Part shown: positions 47,497 through 56,337 of the stretch, piece by piece
Layout of the letters: every line of letters begins with the position of its first letter
Numbering within the stretch: position 1 is the stretch's first letter
Assembly (NCBI RefSeq): GCF_003545815.1
Contig: NZ_PDUW01000010.1
Span: 109,507-173,506, forward strand
Source: Pusillimonas caeni
GTDB taxonomy: Bacteria > Pseudomonadota > Gammaproteobacteria > Burkholderiales > Burkholderiaceae_B
Reading direction: 5' to 3'
Length of the DNA stretch: 64,000 bases
The notes under the pieces: model-generated
Databases searched by the model: none
What the model was told of the DNA's origin: nothing
The model's input: the letters and a program-made list of their open reading frames with translations, nothing else
Position numbers and translations under genes: made by a program

Positions 47497-48525
47497 ATGA
47501 AAAAAATCGATATATACAACCATGTGCTTCCGCCAGAGTATCTGGAACTGGTCAAGACACACTCCAAGGACGCGGGTATCGTCAAGCGCATGGTGAGCCT
47601 GCGCATGCTTTGGGACCTGGAAGCGCGCGCCGCCATGATGGCGGAGAAGTTTCCCGACGTGGTCCAGGTTCTGACCTTGAGCCAGCCCTCGCCTGAAATG
47701 CTGGGCGGGCCGGAGCAATCGCCGGAGTTCGCCCGCGTGGCGAACGACGGCATGGCGGAAATCTGCGGGCGCTGGCCCGACCAGTTTCCCGCTTTCGTGG
47801 CGGCGCTGCCCATGAACAATGTGCCCGAGGCGTTGAAGGAAATGGATCGCGCCATCAATGACCTGGGTGCGCGGGGCGTCCAGGTCGTCACCAATGTGAA
47901 TGGCCGGCCGCTCGACGACCCCGAGTTCTTTCCTGTTTTCGAGGCCATGGCCACGCGCCACGACCTGCCGGTCTGGATGCATCCGTTCCGACCCGGTACC
48001 GTCAACGACTACCAGGGCGAAGAGCGCTCGAAGTACGAAGTCTGGCAAGTGTTGGGCTGGCCCTTCGAGACATCGGTGGCGATGTCCCGCATCGTCTTCT
48101 CGGGCATGCTCGAAAAGCTTCCCAGTCTGCGCATCATCACGCACCACTGCGGCGGCATGCTGCCCTACTTCTCCGGCCGAGCCGAAACACTTTGGGCGCA
48201 GCTCGGCAGCCGCAGCGCCGATGGCGGCGAGGCCGAGGTGCTCAAGCGCTTGTCCAAGCCGCCCATCGAGTACTTCAAGATGTTCTATGGCGACACGGTG
48301 CTTGGCGGCTCGGCGTCGGCGCTGCGCTGCGGCCTGGATTTCTTCGGTGCCGATCATGTTGTCTTCGCTTCGGATTGCCCATTCGACCCCGAAGGCGGCC
48401 CCATGTTCATTCGCGAAGGCATACGTTCCATCGAAAGCCTGGACTTGAGCCCGGAGGACGCCGACAAACTTTACTTCGGCAACGCACTGAGGCTGATGCG
48501 CATGCGGCGCACCGGCAAGCAATGA
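47497..48525 (+). CDS. ACMSD-like amidohydrolase / probable decarboxylase
   Basis: This 342-residue amidohydrolase-2 protein resembles aminocarboxymuconate-semialdehyde decarboxylase relatives. It keeps PVWMHPFRPG, ITHHCGGMLPYFSGR and ASDCPFDPEGG. The N-terminal metal motif, normally DIHxH, reads DIYNH, so the first histidine is tyrosine. I chose the ATG at 47497 (MKKIDIYNHVLP) because it gives the family N-terminus, although its ribosome site is weak. It may decarboxylate or hydrate a ring-cleavage product. Confidence 0.82.
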   Translation: MKKIDIYNHVLPPEYLELVKTHSKDAGIVKRMVSLRMLWDLEARAAMMAEKFPDVVQVLTLSQPSPEMLGGPEQSPEFARVANDGMAEICGRWPDQFPAFVAALPMNNVPEALKEMDRAINDLGARGVQVVTNVNGRPLDDPEFFPVFEAMATRHDLPVWMHPFRPGTVNDYQGEERSKYEVWQVLGWPFETSVAMSRIVFSGMLEKLPSLRIITHHCGGMLPYFSGRAETLWAQLGSRSADGGEAEVLKRLSKPPIEYFKMFYGDTVLGGSASALRCGLDFFGADHVVFASDCPFDPEGGPMFIREGIRSIESLDLSPEDADKLYFGNALRLMRMRRTGKQ

Positions 48526-48570
48526 GCGGCCGGAGCCGCTCCCGGCAACATGATGAACGAGGAACTTGAA

Positions 48571-50046
48571 ATGACTCATGCGATAGCGACCCAAACCCGC
48601 CGGTACCGCCAGTTGATAGCCGGAGAATGGGTGGACGCGGACAGCGGCACCGCATTCGATGACCTCAATCCCTACAACGGTGAGGTCTTCGCCCGCATAC
48701 CCGCCTCCGGCGACGCCGACGTGCAGCGCGCGATCGAGGCGGCCGACAAGGCCTTCCCGGCCTGGGCCGCGATGGGAGCCCGGGAGCGCCAGGCGCTGTT
48801 TTTGAAAGCCGCCGATATTCTGGAGCGCCGAGCGGACGAAGTGGTGCTCATCATGGCGGAGGAAACCGGCACCGCCGCCCCGTTCGCACGGTTTCAGCTT
48901 CAGTGGGCATCGGGGCTGCTGCGCCAGGCCGCCGGCTATCCCTATCTGCCGGGAGGCGAGATCGTGCAATCGGACACGCCGGGGGTTTTCGCCATGGCGG
49001 TACGCAGGCCCCTGGGAGTCGTCGCAGGCATTTCGCCGTGGAACGGCGCCCTTGCCCTGGGCTTTCGCACCATTGTGGCGCCGCTCGCCTGCGGCAATAC
49101 GGTAGTCCTGAAGCCGTCGGAAGAAGCCCCGGTGTCCGCGGGTCTGTTGATGGGCGAGATCATGACCGAGGCCGGCTTTCCTCCGGGAGTCGTCAATGTG
49201 ATTACGCACGCGCCGGGCGCGGTGGGCCCCATCGCGGACCATTTGTTCGAAAGCCGCAAGGTCCGGGCGTACAACTTCACCGGCTCTTCGGCCACGGGCG
49301 CGCTGCTGGCCGCCCGCGCGGGCAAGCACCTCAAACGCATCGCGCTGGAGCTGGGCGGCTACAACCCCATGGTCGTCCTGCAAGACGCCGATCTCGATTA
49401 CGCCGTGGATACCGGCATCTTCGCCGCCTTCTTCCACCAGGGCCAGATCTGCATGAACACCCGCAAGATCCTGGTCGAACGCTCGCGCTACGACGATTTT
49501 CTGACGCGTTTCGCGGCACGCGCCCGGGACATCAAGGCCGGCGATCCCAGCAATCCGCAAAGCAAGATCGGCCCCCTGATCAACGACGCGGCGGTGGAAA
49601 AAATGAAGCGGGCCATCGAGCAGGCAGTGGACAAGGGCGCCCGCGTCATGGCCGGCGGCGGTTCCGAAGGCCGCTGCGTCGAACCGACCGTGCTGGTGGA
49701 TGTGCCCGAAGACGCACCCATTTATTGCGAGGAAGTATTCGGACCGGTGGTGATCGTCGAACCTTTCGACTCCGAACAGGAGGCGGTGGACAAGGCCAAT
49801 GGAAGCAACTATGGCCTGTCGGCCTCTATCATGACGACGGATGTCTGGAAAGGCATCACCCTGGGCGGCCGGGTACAGGCCGGAATGGTCAACGTCAACG
49901 GCCCCACCATGGGCGGGGAACCGCAGATCCCGTTCGGCGGCGTCAAGGACAGTGGCTGGGCGCGCTTCGGCAGGTGGGCGATCGATACATTCAGCGACCT
50001 GAACCTGATCACCGTCAGCAACGACAAGCGCAGGTATCCATTATGA
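48571..50046 (+). CDS. Aldehyde dehydrogenase
   Basis: This 491-residue NAD(P)-dependent aldehyde dehydrogenase has the glutamate region ELGGYNP, the catalytic cysteine in FFHQGQICMN, and the cofactor-binding FTGSSATG. It resembles benzaldehyde/vanillin dehydrogenases. I start it at 48571 (GAGGAA six bases upstream); an ATG at 48550 lacks a site. It overlaps the next gene by four bases. Confidence 0.9.
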   Translation: MTHAIATQTRRYRQLIAGEWVDADSGTAFDDLNPYNGEVFARIPASGDADVQRAIEAADKAFPAWAAMGARERQALFLKAADILERRADEVVLIMAEETGTAAPFARFQLQWASGLLRQAAGYPYLPGGEIVQSDTPGVFAMAVRRPLGVVAGISPWNGALALGFRTIVAPLACGNTVVLKPSEEAPVSAGLLMGEIMTEAGFPPGVVNVITHAPGAVGPIADHLFESRKVRAYNFTGSSATGALLAARAGKHLKRIALELGGYNPMVVLQDADLDYAVDTGIFAAFFHQGQICMNTRKILVERSRYDDFLTRFAARARDIKAGDPSNPQSKIGPLINDAAVEKMKRAIEQAVDKGARVMAGGGSEGRCVEPTVLVDVPEDAPIYCEEVFGPVVIVEPFDSEQEAVDKANGSNYGLSASIMTTDVWKGITLGGRVQAGMVNVNGPTMGGEPQIPFGGVKDSGWARFGRWAIDTFSDLNLITVSNDKRRYPL

Positions 50047-51197
50047 TGCGCCCCGACACCGGCGCCGCCCCCCTGGTCCTTCATCTTCCGCGTACATTGT
50101 GCGCGGCCGGCGCCATTTCGGCCCTAGCTGCCGAGCTGGACGCATTGGGCGTCAGGCGTCCCTTGCTGGTCACGGACAAGGGCATACTGGCCGCGGGCCT
50201 GGCGGCCAAAGTCATCGAAGCCTACGGCGATGCGGACGCCATGATCGTCTTCGACGACGTCACCGAAAATCCATTGTTCTCCGACGTGGACCGCGGTATT
50301 GCCCTGTACGCGCGGCAATCATGCGACGGCGTCGTGGCGCTGGGCGGCGGATCGGTGATCGACACGGCCAAATTCATCGCCTTGCTGGCGGGCAATACAG
50401 GGCACATCGCCGATTATGCGGGCAAACCGGGAACGCCGCACAAGGCTTCCGCGCCGCTGCTCGCCATTCCCACCACGGCCGGCACGGGCAGCGAAGCCTC
50501 GCACTCCGCCGCGATCCATCCCGACGCCGCCGCGCCCGCGCTGGGAATGAGTTCACGCCACCTCATTCCCCGCGTCGCCATCCTCGACCCCGTCCTGACC
50601 ATGGGCCTGCCGGCCCGCCTCACCGCCGCCACCGGCATCGACGCGCTATCCCATTGCATCGAAGGATATCTGTCGACCAAGGATCAGCCGCTGGGCAAGG
50701 CCATCGCCCTCGATGGCATCGGGCGTGTCGCCCGCTCTTTGCGGTGCGCCGTCGCTGATCCGCAGAATACCGACGCGCGCATGGCGATGATGCTTGCCGC
50801 TTATGCCGGGGGCGTGTCGATCGGCATGGGCCTGGGGCCGGCGCATGCCGTGGCGCTGGCGTGCAGCGACCAGGGCTTCCACCACGGGGTATTGAGCGGC
50901 ATCGGGCTGGTCGCCACGCTGGATGCGACCGCGGCGCAGGTTCCGGAGCGCATGGAGGCCGTAGCCCGGGCGTTCGGCCTGGCGCCGGCCGCCTCGCTGG
51001 CGGACGAGATCGCCGGCTTGATGCGCGAGCTGGGCTTGCCGGCCACCTTGGCCGAGCTGGACTACTCGGCGGGCAGCATACAGACGCTTGCCGATGCGGC
51101 GCAGCGCAGCCATTTCAATCTGTTTGCGCCCTTCAGACCGACATCCGAGCAGTATGCCGGCATGCTGGCGGCATCGTTGGCCGTGCCTCAGCCTTGA
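50043..51197 (+). CDS. Iron-containing alcohol dehydrogenase
   Basis: This 384-residue group III dehydrogenase has the cofactor loop ALGGGSVID and metal ligands in TGIDALSHCIEGY and GPAHAVALACSDQGFHHG. It reduces an aldehyde or ketone or oxidises an alcohol. ATG ATG at 50043 overlaps the ALDH stop. A maleylacetate reductase role is possible, but the metal ligands fit an alcohol dehydrogenase better. Confidence 0.86.
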   Translation: MMRPDTGAAPLVLHLPRTLCAAGAISALAAELDALGVRRPLLVTDKGILAAGLAAKVIEAYGDADAMIVFDDVTENPLFSDVDRGIALYARQSCDGVVALGGGSVIDTAKFIALLAGNTGHIADYAGKPGTPHKASAPLLAIPTTAGTGSEASHSAAIHPDAAAPALGMSSRHLIPRVAILDPVLTMGLPARLTAATGIDALSHCIEGYLSTKDQPLGKAIALDGIGRVARSLRCAVADPQNTDARMAMMLAAYAGGVSIGMGLGPAHAVALACSDQGFHHGVLSGIGLVATLDATAAQVPERMEAVARAFGLAPAASLADEIAGLMRELGLPATLAELDYSAGSIQTLADAAQRSHFNLFAPFRPTSEQYAGMLAASLAVPQP

Positions 51198-51212
51198 GGC
51201 AGGTGGAATAGC

Positions 51213-51236
51213 CGGCGCGCGGGCGAATGCGCGCCG
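51213..51236. terminator. Hairpin between convergent ADH and aceE-like genes
   Basis: CGGCGCGC (51213-51220) and GCGCGCCG (51229-51236) form a perfect eight-pair stem in the 68-base gap between convergent genes. It has no U-tract; it may work as a bidirectional block. Confidence 0.4.
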
Positions 51237-51265
51237 CATGGCATGAGCTAGACGCAACAGACCGA

Positions 51266-53941
51266 TTACAGTTCGGTCGACATGGGCTTGTCCAGATCCA
51301 GTTCCAGTGCCCGGGCGAAAGCGCGCGGGCCGTCCGGATCCGCCGACAGCCGGCTGAAGGCGGTATAGGCTATCCAGCGCGCGTCCACCTCGAAGAAGTC
51401 GCGCAGGTTGGCGCGCGTATCGCTGCGGCCGAATCCGTCCGTGCCCAGCGTGGTATAGGATCCCGGCACGAAAGCGCGAATGCCTTCGGCCACGGCCCGC
51501 ACATAGTCGCTGGCGGCGATCACCGGCGCGCCGCCGTCTCCCAGAACCTGCGTTACATAGGGCTGGGCGGCCGAATGCCCCAGGCGCTGATTGCGCTGCG
51601 AGGCGACGCCGTCGCGGGCCAGCTCGGTATAGCTGGTGACGCTCCATACCTCGGCCTCGATGCCCAGCTTTTCTTTAAGCAATGCCGCCGCGCCGATGGC
51701 CTCCTTCAGTACCGGGCCGGACGCAAGCAGCCGCACTTGCGGATCGGGCAGCGCGTTCAGGCAGTACATGCCGCGCCGGATGCCCTCTTCCGCCCCTGCC
51801 GGCATGCTGGGCTGGGCATCATTCTCGTTGGTGACCGTGACGTAGTAGAAAATGTCCTCGTGCTCGTGCGCCATGCGGCGCATGCCGTCCTGCAGAATGA
51901 TGGCGACCTCGTAGGCGTAGGCCGGATCATAGGCGATGCAGTTGGGAATGGTGGACGCCATCAAGTGGCTGGCTCCGTCCTGATGCTGCAGCCCTTCGCC
52001 CGCCAAGGTCGTGCGGCCCGACGTGGCGCCGATCAAGAAGCCGCGCGCCCGCTGGTCGGCCGCCGCCCAGATCAGGTCGCCGATGCGCTGGAAGCCAAAC
52101 ATCGAGTAGTAGATGTAGAACGGCAGCATGGGCACGCCATGCACCGAGTAGCTGGTGGCCGCGGCCGTCCACGACGAGATAGCGCCCGCCTCGGTGATGC
52201 CTTCTTCGAGGATCTGTCCGTCCTTGGCCTCGCGGTAGGACAGGATGGAACCGATATCCTCCGGTTCGTACAACTGACCCTGGGAAGAATAAATGCCCAC
52301 TTGGCGAAACAGATTGGCCATGCCGAAGGTGCGGGCCTCGTCGGCCACGATGGGCACGACATGCTTGCCGATGCCATCGTCCTTCAGCAGGCCGCCCAGC
52401 ATGCGCACCAGCGCCATGGTGCTGGACATCTCCTTGCCCTGCGCCTCCAGCGCGAAGCGGGCGTACGAATGGATATCAGGAACCGGAAGCGTCGCGGGCC
52501 GCGTGTTGCGGCGTGGCAGGAAACCGCCCAAATCGGCGCGGCGCCGCATGAGATGCCGCATTTCGGCGCTGTCCGGCGCGGGCTTGTAGAACGCCAGCGC
52601 TTCGCACTCCTGATCCGAAATCGGCAGGCGGAAGCGATCGCGAAACTCGAGCAGGCTGTCGGTATCCAGCTTTTTCTGCTGATGGGTGGTCATCTTGCCC
52701 TGGCCCGCCGCACCCATGCCGAAGCCCTTCTTGGTCTGCGCCAGAATCACGGTCGGCTGTCCCCGATGATTGGCTGCCGCATGATAAGCGGCATGGATCT
52801 TCTTCATGTCATGGCCGCCCCGTTTCAGGCGATCGATCTCGTCGTCGGTCAGCATGGAGGCGATGGCGCGCATGCCGGGCGTCTGGCCGAAGAAATGCTC
52901 TCGGTTGAAAGCCCCGTCGTTGGCGGCGAAAGTCTGCAACTGGCCGTCCACCGTGCGGCCCAGCACCTCGATCAGCTCGCCGGCCGGATCCCGGGCGAAA
53001 AGAGGGTCCCAGTCGGAGCCCCACAACAACTTGACGACGTTCCATCCGGCGCCCGCGAACAAGGTTTCGAGCTCGTCCACAATGCTGCCGTTGCCCCGCA
53101 CCGGGCCGTCCAGGCGCTGCAGGTTGCAATTGACCACGAACACCAGGTTGTCCAGATGCTCGCGCGCGGCCAGGCTCAGGGCGGCCAGGGATTCAGGCTC
53201 GTCCATCTCGCCGTCGCCGAACACGCCCCATACCTTGCGGTCCTGCGCAGCCAGCAGGCCTCGATGCTCCATATAGCGCATGAACCTGGCCTGATAAATG
53301 GCGCTGATGGGGCCGATACCCATGGAGCCCGTGGGGAACTGCCAGAAATCGGGCATCAGCCAGGGGTGCGGATAAGAAGAAAGGCCCCGCGCACCTTGTT
53401 TCCTGGCCTCGATTTCCTGCCGGAAAAGCGCAAGCTCCCGTTCCCCGAGGGTACCTTCGAGAAAGGCGCGCGCGTATATGCCCGGCGCGGAATGGGGCTG
53501 AAAGTACACGAGGTCGCCGCCGAAGTCGTCGCTGCGGGCACGGAAGAAATGGTTGAAGCCCACCTCGAACAGATCCGCGGCGGACGCATAGCTGGAGATA
53601 TGCCCGCCCAGCTCGCCATACGCCCGGTTGGCGCGCACCACCATCGCCAGCGCGTTCCAGCGGATGATGTTGGCCAGATTCTGTTCGATCTCCAACGCGT
53701 CCGATCCGCCGGGAAACGGCGGTTCGTCCTGGACGCGAATGGTGTTTTCGTAGGGAGTGTTGCGTGAGTCCCGCCATTGCAGTCCCAGCCTTCTGGCGGT
53801 CTCGCTCAATTGCGTCATCAGATACCGGGCCCGCGCGGGTCCAGCGGCCTGCACGACGCCACGCAAGGCGTCCAGCCACTCCGCCGTTTCCTGCGCATCG
53901 TCATCCGCGGGGCTCAGATAGTTGATCGACGACATCTCCAT
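51266..53941 (-). CDS. Homodimeric pyruvate dehydrogenase-type E1 (AceE/MdeB-like)
   Basis: This 891-residue thiamine-diphosphate E1 is of the AceE type. It has the TPP motif GDGEMDEPES followed by VVNCN and the full three-domain length. It decarboxylates a 2-oxo acid for an E2 partner. No E2 or E3 gene lies nearby. It is divergent from an Lrp/AsnC regulator, as are MdeB-type alpha-ketobutyrate E1 genes, so it is probably a second E1 for amino-acid or 2-oxo acid breakdown rather than the main PDH. AGGAGAGA precedes the start. Confidence 0.87.
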   Translation of the reverse strand: MEMSSINYLSPADDDAQETAEWLDALRGVVQAAGPARARYLMTQLSETARRLGLQWRDSRNTPYENTIRVQDEPPFPGGSDALEIEQNLANIIRWNALAMVVRANRAYGELGGHISSYASAADLFEVGFNHFFRARSDDFGGDLVYFQPHSAPGIYARAFLEGTLGERELALFRQEIEARKQGARGLSSYPHPWLMPDFWQFPTGSMGIGPISAIYQARFMRYMEHRGLLAAQDRKVWGVFGDGEMDEPESLAALSLAAREHLDNLVFVVNCNLQRLDGPVRGNGSIVDELETLFAGAGWNVVKLLWGSDWDPLFARDPAGELIEVLGRTVDGQLQTFAANDGAFNREHFFGQTPGMRAIASMLTDDEIDRLKRGGHDMKKIHAAYHAAANHRGQPTVILAQTKKGFGMGAAGQGKMTTHQQKKLDTDSLLEFRDRFRLPISDQECEALAFYKPAPDSAEMRHLMRRRADLGGFLPRRNTRPATLPVPDIHSYARFALEAQGKEMSSTMALVRMLGGLLKDDGIGKHVVPIVADEARTFGMANLFRQVGIYSSQGQLYEPEDIGSILSYREAKDGQILEEGITEAGAISSWTAAATSYSVHGVPMLPFYIYYSMFGFQRIGDLIWAAADQRARGFLIGATSGRTTLAGEGLQHQDGASHLMASTIPNCIAYDPAYAYEVAIILQDGMRRMAHEHEDIFYYVTVTNENDAQPSMPAGAEEGIRRGMYCLNALPDPQVRLLASGPVLKEAIGAAALLKEKLGIEAEVWSVTSYTELARDGVASQRNQRLGHSAAQPYVTQVLGDGGAPVIAASDYVRAVAEGIRAFVPGSYTTLGTDGFGRSDTRANLRDFFEVDARWIAYTAFSRLSADPDGPRAFARALELDLDKPMSTEL

Positions 53942-54097
53942 GACCTCTCTCCTGGTTCAATTTGTACCGAATAGGATAATTCCGAAGACGCCGAATAGGT
54001 AACTGAATCAGCCTTCAGAAAACATACGGAACAGCATAAAATGTCGAAACAAGAACTTAATGCGGCATATCCATGCTGAATTTGCGAGAACGAAAAA

Positions 54098-54562
54098 ATG
54101 GAGCTCGATGCAACCGACCTGCGTATCCTGCGAGTGCTGCAGGACGACGCCAAGATCAGCAATATAGAGCTGGCCCGGAAAATCAATCTGTCGGCCTCGC
54201 CGACGCTGGCGCGGGTCAAGAACCTGGAAAAGAACAAGGTCATTTCACGCTATGTGGGGCTGGTCGATCCCGCCGCGCTGGGGCTGAAAATGAATGTCTT
54301 CATCCAGGTCAGCCTGGACCGGCAGGAATCGGCCGCTCTGGACCGCTTCGAACACGAAGTCAGCCGTTTCGGCGAGGTCATGGAGGTCTATCTGATGACA
54401 GGCGACGAAGACTATCTATTGCGCATCGTCGTGCCCGACATCCAGGCGCTCGAGCACTTCATCCTCGACCATCTGACCAAGATCCCCGGCATCAAGAAAA
54501 TACGCTCCAGCTTCGCGCTGAAACAGGTCAAATACAAGACAGCGCTGCCGATGGACTCGTAG
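54098..54562 (+). CDS. Lrp/AsnC-family regulator
   Basis: This 154-residue protein has an N-terminal winged helix (MELDATDLRILRVLQDDAKI) and a C-terminal RAM ligand-binding domain (VMEVYLMTGDEDYLLRIVV). Lrp-type proteins respond to amino acids. It is divergent from the AceE-like gene and probably activates it. Confidence 0.92.
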   Translation: MELDATDLRILRVLQDDAKISNIELARKINLSASPTLARVKNLEKNKVISRYVGLVDPAALGLKMNVFIQVSLDRQESAALDRFEHEVSRFGEVMEVYLMTGDEDYLLRIVVPDIQALEHFILDHLTKIPGIKKIRSSFALKQVKYKTALPMDS

Positions 54563-54572
54563 CGCTGTCTTG
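54535..54572 (+). terminator. Inverted repeat spanning the lrp-like stop codon
   Basis: CAAGACAGCGCT (54535-54546) pairs perfectly with AGCGCTGTCTTG (54561-54572); the TAG stop begins one base before the second arm. The U-tract is absent. It lies between convergent genes, so it may end transcription or protect the 3' end. Confidence 0.5.
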
Positions 54573-54607
54573 TGCATCGAAGCTCGGCAAAACGCCGGAG
54601 CCGCCTG

Positions 54608-55786
54608 TCAGCTCATTGGGCACTGCTCGTAATAGGCGTCCTTGTGGGCCTTCATCGGCGTCGCTTCCGTACGCACCGTGTAACGCCCTTGCTCGTCCTG
54701 GATCACCTTGTATATGGAGAAATTCTGGATGGGAAAGTGATTGTTGTTGAACTTGAAGTCGCCTCGCACTGAGTCGAAGTCGGCCTCTTTCAGGGCGGCC
54801 CTGAACGCATCTTTGTCGGCGACGTTTCCTTTTACCTTCGCGATGGCCGAATCGAGCAGCTGTGCGGCGTCATAAGCTTGAGCCGCCCACGTCGATGGAA
54901 TGACGCCGTATTTTTCTTCGTACGCTTTGACGAACTTCCTGTTGGCCTCGTTGTCGATGTCGGGGCCCCAGAAATGGCCGCCGAACGCGCCCACGGCGCT
55001 GTCCTTCAGTGCCCGGAGCATGGGCAGTTCCAGAATGCCGCTGGAAAGCAAGGGGATGGATCCGAGCAGGCCCGCAAGCTGATACTGGCGCACGAAAGTC
55101 ACCGCCATGCCTCCGGGAAAGAAGGCATAGACCGCGTCAGGTTTCTGCGATGCGATCTGGGTCAGTTCGCTGGAGAAATCGAGCTGGTTCAGGGGCGTGT
55201 AGACCTCGTCCAGCACCTGGCCGTCGTAGAAACGCTTGAAACCCTCCAGCAGGTCTTTCCCGCCCTGGAAATTGGCGGTCATCAGCACGACCTTCTTGTA
55301 GCCTTGATCGGTGGCGTACTGGCCGACCACCTCGGCGATATTGTCGTTCTGCCACGAAGTGGAGAAGAAATTGGGCGAACATCCGGCGCCGGCCAGGGGT
55401 GACGGGCCGCTGTTGGTGCTGATCAGGAACACCCCTTTATCGGTGATCGGCTTGGCCACGGCCATCATCACGTTGGATCCCGTGATGCCGGCAATGATGG
55501 GAACCTCGTCGCGCTCCATCAGCTTTTGCACGACCTGCGTCGCCACCTCGGGCTTGAACTGGTCGTCTTCCTTGAGAACCTGCACAGGCACGCCGCCCAG
55601 CTTGCCTCCGCGCTGCTCGATCGCCAGCATGAACGCCCTGTATTGCTCTTCGCCCGGAACAGCCACCGCTCCGGAAAAGGTATTCATGAAGCCGATCTTG
55701 AGGGGCTGTTGCGCATGGGAGGAAGCCGTAGCGCCCACCATGATGGCTGCTGCAGCCATCGCATTGCGTATGAAACAGTTCGCCAT
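54608..55786 (-). CDS. LivJ-type ABC substrate-binding protein, orphan
   Basis: This 392-residue binding protein has a signal peptide (about 1-25, ending SHA) and the type I periplasmic fold (KIGFMNTFSGAVAVPGEEQY). Relatives bind branched-chain amino acids, amides or aromatic acids. No Liv permease or ATPase genes are near, so it must use a transporter encoded elsewhere. GGAGA precedes the start. Confidence 0.88.
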   Translation of the reverse strand: MANCFIRNAMAAAAIMVGATASSHAQQPLKIGFMNTFSGAVAVPGEEQYRAFMLAIEQRGGKLGGVPVQVLKEDDQFKPEVATQVVQKLMERDEVPIIAGITGSNVMMAVAKPITDKGVFLISTNSGPSPLAGAGCSPNFFSTSWQNDNIAEVVGQYATDQGYKKVVLMTANFQGGKDLLEGFKRFYDGQVLDEVYTPLNQLDFSSELTQIASQKPDAVYAFFPGGMAVTFVRQYQLAGLLGSIPLLSSGILELPMLRALKDSAVGAFGGHFWGPDIDNEANRKFVKAYEEKYGVIPSTWAAQAYDAAQLLDSAIAKVKGNVADKDAFRAALKEADFDSVRGDFKFNNNHFPIQNFSIYKVIQDEQGRYTVRTEATPMKAHKDAYYEQCPMS

Positions 55787-55966
55787 CGTGTTGTCTCCGT
55801 TGTGTAAATATTTGTTTTCACTCTACCTCTGCCGCAATCGCTCGGGAAGATGACAATAAGCCCAGCTCGATACCCGAATCGCATCGCCCTTTCCGAAGTC
55901 CGCCGCAGCGCATACACTTGCCGGCGCAATTGCGCGCTTAAGCGCCTTCAACCCCAGGAGACATCA

Positions 55967-56299
55967 ATGCCCGCGACAAGATATGCCTATTTCATCGGTC
56001 GGCCGGCCGAAGGAAAATCCGAACAGTTCATGCAGGCGCTCAACGCGGTCGCAGCCGGCTTTGCAACCTTGCCGGGCGTCCGATCCGCCCAGTTGGAGCG
56101 GCCCTATTTTTTCGAATCGGAGGCCCTCGACGTCTATGCCGCGATCAGGCTCAGCTTCGATCGTCCCGAAGACATCGATGCGGCGCTGGCGACACCGGAA
56201 CGCCAGCAACTCAGGCAGCAGTTCGTCGAGCAAGTGCTGCCTCTGTTCCAGGGCGTCGTGACGCACATCAACTACAGCGCCGATGAACACCTGCGCTGA
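55967..56299 (+). CDS. EthD-like small dimeric alpha/beta-barrel protein
   Basis: This 110-residue protein has the pattern of EthD/Dabb ferredoxin-like barrels (ALNAVAAGFATLPGVRSAQLER; AAIRLSFDRPEDIDAAL). Such proteins often support ring-modifying catabolic enzymes; the molecular role is unknown. The start at 55967 follows AGGAG. It is convergent with the FAD monooxygenase. Confidence 0.7.
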   Translation: MPATRYAYFIGRPAEGKSEQFMQALNAVAAGFATLPGVRSAQLERPYFFESEALDVYAAIRLSFDRPEDIDAALATPERQQLRQQFVEQVLPLFQGVVTHINYSADEHLR

Positions 56300-56337
56300 A
56301 GAGCGGCTCCGCGCGCATCCAGCGCCGGGCCATGCCT

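Noticed and set aside
48903..50042. N-terminal extension of the iron ADH frame
   Set aside because: It lies in a second frame within the aldehyde dehydrogenase gene. The true start overlaps the ALDH stop at 50043.
51227..53767. 846-residue plus-strand open frame
   Set aside because: It is antisense to the aceE-like gene, whose TPP motif and family length are clear.
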